Below are positions 35,358-39,090 of a DNA stretch of 39,090 bases, piece by piece. The stretch comes from Sphaeroforma arctica JP610 (lineage: Eukaryota > Opisthokonta > Ichthyosporea > Ichthyophonida). The notes under the pieces are model-generated. The model saw only the letters and a list, made by a program, of their open reading frames with translations. It searched no databases and was not told the DNA's origin. Each line of letters starts with the position of its first letter. Within the stretch, counting starts at the first letter, position 1. The stretch lies in NCBI RefSeq assembly GCF_001186125.1, contig NW_014040485.1:40529-79618 (forward strand), in the 5' to 3' direction. The position numbers were made by a program, and so were the translations under genes.

Positions 35358-35588
35358 TGCTACCCGGTTTTTTGCCCAATTGGGCTGCCATCTCTTTTGA
35401 GCCTCATCCATAGGATCATAAGGGTCTAACTTTATGGACACGGGACCGCTGAGGGTTTTTGAATAATTGTTCCTAAAATATGATTGGCTATTCAAAACAG
35501 ACTATTACTAGCATCTAAGAGGCAAAATCCTCTGTGCGAAGACCCGCTCAATTGGGCTAAAATAGCACAATTGGGCGGATGGGTAGGA
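35358..35588. mobile_element. candidate 231-bp MITE with TA target duplication
   Basis: Left end TGCTACCC then GCCCAATTGGGCT; right end, read inward on the other strand, TCCTACCC then GCCCAATTGTGCT, with TA on both outer sides (35356-35357, 35589-35590). The inverted repeat is imperfect with a small gap. No coding capacity. It lies 84 bp from the pogo-like element. Confidence 0.45.
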
Positions 35589-35591
35589 TAG

Positions 35592-36235
35592 AGTATAGAC
35601 ATGTCTAGAAAGTAGACGTGGTAGAGAGAGAGCCTGGTGGCCTGCTGCGGCTGGAACCTGCCAAGTGCCAGCCTGGACTCGGGACTCCTCTGGAGCCTGA
35701 TAGGTTAGAACTTAACGGGGACTGGATGTAAAATTGTATTTACAAAAATATAAAGAGAATGTGGAAAAGTTTACAAGTCAGAAAAATGATAAAGGAGGCT
35801 ATGTAAATAAATAGACCGCCGGAATTTGGTATTTCATGTTTTTTTTAGTATCTTTTTTTTTTGCCAAAATCTTTTTTTTAAATTTGTGTTTTTAAAAACA
35901 AAATACTCACAGTTTAGTTTTAAAAAAATTGGGTCCAGAGAGAAAAATGTATTTTTGAAAAACTTTTTGCCCAAAAAAAAGTACAATTTAGAAGGCTATG
36001 AAAAAAAGATAGAAAAGGGCTTGAGTTTCTTCAAAATACATAGGAGCCTCTGATTAAATAGAGAGTAGACTCTCCCCCTGTGGCCTGTGGAGGACCCCCG
36101 GTGCGAAGAAACTTTTTTTTAATGAAAACATTTCAAAATATAAAAAAACAACTATGTATTTCAGGTAGATAATTAAAAATTTGCCCCCAATTTTATAAAA
36201 TAAATATTATTTTTACTTTTTTTTATATTTAGATC
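35592..36235. other. AT-rich DNA with small GC-rich cryptic islands
   Basis: Long A and T runs (36110-36230 especially), broken by short islands at 35620-35705 (GAGAGAGCCTGG, TCTGGAGCCTGATA) and 36045-36105 that share words with the 32216-32745 island. No gene seen. Confidence 0.5.
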
Positions 36236-36254
36236 GCTGGATCGGGTAAGTCAA

Positions 36255-36440
36255 GCGGAGTCACGTCACACGACTCACATTCTACAGACTTCACTTTGAG
36301 TCACGACCTCACGATGGTCGATGGGTCCAGTAACGCTGTGACGGTGTGTGAGTTGTGAGTCTGTCTTCTTGTGACGGTGAGAGTGTGAGACTGTGAGACT
36401 GTGAGACTGTGAGTCTTCAGTCTTGAGCCTCATTGAGGTG
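36255..36440. repeat. GTGAGACT / GAGTC cryptic repeat
   Basis: Includes (GTGAGACT)n at about 36384-36411. The two halves (GAGTCACGTCACACGACTCAC on the left, TGTGAGTTGTGAGTCTGTC on the right) are loosely complementary, an imperfect inverted arrangement. Confidence 0.6.
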
Positions 36441-36461
36441 TGTAAATAAATAAAAATTGTC

Positions 36462-36482
36462 ATCAGTGATCACTGATCAGTG
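36462..36482. repeat. overlapping perfect palindromes
   Basis: ATCAGTGATCACTGAT (36462-36477) is a 16-bp perfect palindrome, and CACTGATCAGTG (36471-36482) is a 12-bp palindrome overlapping it. Confidence 0.85.
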
Positions 36483-37316
36483 CTATGTAAGTGTCTCTGT
36501 CATATGTGGCGCTGTGACCGGTGACGGACTGACGGGCCACGCTCAAATCTCCATGGCCTCCCAAAAAGACTGTACAATAAAATCAAAAATAGCCTTTGCG
36601 TGCCATTTTAGGTGGTGTCGTTCAGAACATGGAACTCTGAGAGTGATTTGATCTTTTGGTTGGATACCAAATTGATATATTGCTCATTGATGTAACACAT
36701 TTATTATTTGGTAAACACTTCTTGGCAATTGGCATTCGGCACTTGGCAGTACTCGTGAGTCCTGACTCGACATTTGGTGTATACACAGAAGTGACACCTG
36801 GGGTCTGTGACAGTGCAGTGAGGGCACAACAGTGACAACTGACAAGCGACAACACACCGGAAGAGTCAAGGTCAACAATAATAAAACGTTTAACTTTTTT
36901 AATTTGACAAGCAATTAGAAAAGACGTCATGGATCATTTCTGCTTTCTATATCAGTGTATCTGTACAACAGAGATAAACACCAAATGTAATTTATCGGAA
37001 AGCTAAATACACTCCCCACCAGTCACCGCTACACAATGTATCTGCCGTATCCAGCATCGGCCTACACTTCCCCAGTCCACACCAAAGCTGGAGCCACCAA
37101 TATAGCAAGATTATTTGACTCCGTCGGTGTCAAATTGGGTACTGGCCCCACCGCATGGTTGAAGTGTCAAATTTGGGAACGGACACATGGTTAAAAAATA
37201 ATCAGTAGAAGAACATACAAACACAGGAGAACACACACACACACAATCTGTGTTCATTGCTGTTATATACTAATTACTGTGGGCATTTTTGCTAACTACA
37301 GATATGACATCTATGT
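36483..37316. other. intergenic DNA, no gene seen
   Basis: Moderate-GC sequence without a defensible frame. A diverged direct repeat of 37-bp period (GTGTCAAATT(T)GGG ... CATGGTT) lies at 37127-37192. Confidence 0.5.
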
Positions 37317-37338
37317 CAGACCCCTCGAACGGGGTCTG
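37317..37338. repeat. perfect 8-bp stem hairpin
   Basis: CAGACCCC, loop TCGAAC, GGGGTCTG. The right arm and loop (GAACGGGGTCTGTA) recur as an exact 14-base direct repeat at 38073-38086. Confidence 0.85.
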
Positions 37339-37525
37339 TAATATGGCAAGTCCTAATATTATCTCAGTGAGACTAGCGTCTACACTGGAGAAGAATCTGC
37401 ACTCTCCAACGGAATGTATGAAGCAGTCAGTGTGTAACTATATTTGGCAACTGTAGATTTCTTTCACTTATAAAAGCTATGTGTGTGTGCGGATGTGTGT
37501 GCCTCTCTCTTTCTGCCTCTGTATA

Positions 37526-37527
<2 letters not shown>

Positions 37528-37563
<36 letters not shown>

Positions 37564-37595
37564 TTTATGTGTGTGTATATACATATATATATATA

Positions 37596-37644
<49 letters not shown>

Positions 37645-37696
37645 GTATGTAAAGATATATATGTATATATGTACATATATGTATATGTATATATAT

Positions 37697-37737
<41 letters not shown>

Positions 37738-37760
37738 TTATATATATATTATTTAAATAT
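37528..37760. repeat. TG/TA microsatellite cluster
   Basis: (TG)n at about 37536-37562 and 37590-37608, (TA)n at about 37608-37626 and 37697-37735, followed by AT-only DNA to about 37900. The long frames on both strands here are repeat artefacts (YIYIYI, THTHTH). Confidence 0.95.
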
Positions 37761-38513
37761 TTGTACATATATTATTATTTTATTAATATTTTTATATATT
37801 ATTTTATTTTATTTATATTTGTATATATATTATTATATTATATACAATTTGTATATATTGTTAAATTATTTATATTTGTATATATATTTAAATTGTATTT
37901 TTATACCCAAAAATGCAACTATAGACGTTGTCATGGTTTATAAAAGTGGTACTGGCCATTTTCTACACACTGAACTCATAGTTAATCAAGAGGTGTACCG
38001 ACGGGTCCCGTGGGCGGATCTACGATAGTCTAGTGTGGATAGATGGTGGTACATACAAGATACAAGCTTCGAGAACGGGGTCTGTAGGATATTGTCGACA
38101 TCATCCTATATGCCTAGAAGGCCACCTCTACTAGAGATTATATGAACTTACTAATAAAGTGAATAAAAGTACACGTAAATAGTAAATACATTATATATAC
38201 TTTATTTACTTCCCTATGAGAGACTCGTCAGAGGAGTTTTGTTGAGTAAATACAGATGGATTTATACTTAAAATAATATCAATATGTATCATGCACATAG
38301 GTATCGGCAATCTGCCAATCTGCTTTGCCATAATGCCATATATTATTTCCCAAATTTCCGAAGAGGTTTTCTATTGGCGATACAAATGTGCAAGATCTGT
38401 AATAGTAAAAACTAAAAAACTATATATGTCCGATATGTCGAGCTTCACCTTTTTAACCTTGTGGCTTCTTGCATGCACGTTGCAAATTTCCATAGTCGGA
38501 TAAAGATTATAAG

Positions 38514-38787
38514 ATGACGGGTTTCGTATACGAGCCTAGCGTGAACGTTATCCGTGTATCTACCGTTGTTGCGTTTTTATGTCTATTAGTGACGAGTATC
38601 ATTACGCAAGCGATTGGACCGAACAACGCACAAGTGTCCAACGAATACCCCACACTCATAACTCCAGGTATGACTACACTTGATCTGGCTTTGTAACTCT
38701 ATATGTCCCTCTATTATGTGTTGTGCAATGTGTTTCCCTTGCACAGAATCGATACCAGGGTCCAACTTAATATATAACATATGTTGA
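38514..38787 (+). CDS. candidate small two-exon membrane or secreted protein
   Basis: Exon 1 (38514-38667) starts MTGFVYEPSVNVIRV and contains a strong hydrophobic run (VSTVVAFLCLLVTSIITQ, about residues 15-32) that could be a signal peptide or membrane anchor. It ends at a good donor, CCAG|GTATGA. A matching acceptor with a pyrimidine tract (TTTCCCTTGCACAG) ends at 38746. Joining them in phase 1 gives a 64-residue protein stopping at TGA 38785-38787. If unspliced, the frame stops at 38696. Further exons beyond the window are possible. I do not recognise the protein. Evidence is splice-site quality and hydrophobicity only. Confidence 0.35.
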
Positions 38788-38939
38788 TCGCGACCAAGAA
38801 CGTTTGATAGAATAGTTTAGAGTCCAGTCGTTGATGCGTGAAGTTGTAAGAATGTGCAATCTAGAACAACTACCATGCACGCGTTGTATACTATGTATAA
38901 TAACACGCGTACTTAATTTGATTTTTATATGAGCGTCAC

Positions 38940-39090
38940 TAGATGTCTCACAGGGTATTCAATCTAGATTATACATGCATATATACATACAAACATACAA
39001 GCATACATATATCCATAAGTGTATACATATAAAACACATGTCCATACATACATGCTTACATATATCTATATATCTGTTTATATATATATA
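38940..39090. repeat. CATA/TATA simple-sequence DNA at the right edge
   Basis: Runs of ATACATAC and TATATATA to the end of the window. Confidence 0.8.

Noticed and set aside
37317-37338. tRNA T-arm (TTCGA in a stem-loop)
   Set aside because: The stem is 8 bp with a 6-base loop and lacks the 5-bp stem and 7-base loop of a T-arm. No acceptor stem or anticodon arm can be placed around it.
37464-38028. Frames of 67-181 codons on both strands
   Set aside because: They read TG/TA microsatellite and AT-only DNA and have repeat-type composition (YIYIY, CVCVC).
37900-38290. Solo LTR of a retroelement
   Set aside because: A TGTAGGATATTG...TACA-like stretch is present, but there is no second copy, target duplication or retroelement coding sequence in the window.
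38291-38503. 70-codon plus-strand frame
   Set aside because: No motif, AT-rich, and no supporting splice or promoter signal.

Overview
This is eukaryotic nuclear DNA. It is AT-rich, carries microsatellites and transposon relics, and is dominated by one very large, intron-dense gene on the minus strand (31283 down to 4791). Read by eye, that gene resolves into 64 coding exons joined by 63 introns that all begin GT and end AG. The introns run from 113 to 558 bases, mean about 221. The reading phase is kept across every junction, and the predicted product is about 4,192 residues in the standard genetic code. It is a complete fungal-type (type I) fatty acid synthase. The parts that are two proteins in budding yeast (beta = FAS1, alpha = FAS2) are here one chain in the order acetyltransferase, enoyl reductase, dehydratase, malonyl/palmitoyl transferase, two tandem acyl carrier proteins, ketoreductase, ketosynthase, phosphopantetheine transferase. 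Every catalytic residue I looked for is present, at near-yeast spacing.

Layout. 1-1140: a broken IS630/Tc1-type transposase with a duplicated 3' end. 1141-2266: AT-rich intergenic DNA. 2267-4114 (+): an intronless 615-residue Ser/Thr-rich protein that I cannot assign. 4115-4790: a short convergent intergenic stretch ending at the synthase poly(A) signal. 4791-31283 (-): the synthase, with tandem repeats inside several introns. 31284-39090: gene-poor DNA with GC-rich cryptically simple islands, a 1,044-bp pogo-like inverted-repeat transposon carrying a zinc-finger reading frame, a candidate 231-bp MITE, long TG/TA microsatellites, and near the right edge a possible small two-exon gene for a signal-peptide or membrane protein.

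The organism cannot be fixed from the window alone. A fungal-type synthase fused into one chain with tandem carrier domains and cut by dozens of short introns does not fit yeasts, which have few introns and split subunits. It also does not fit bacteria, which have no introns. An intron-rich unicellular eukaryote, for example a unicellular relative of animals and fungi such as an ichthyosporean, is my tentative guess.

The synthase is self-contained. It loads acetyl and malonyl units, elongates and reduces them on its own carrier domains, returns the product to CoA through the malonyl/palmitoyl transferase, and carries the transferase that activates its own carrier serines. No second metabolic gene is seen nearby. 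The flanking elements look unrelated to it.
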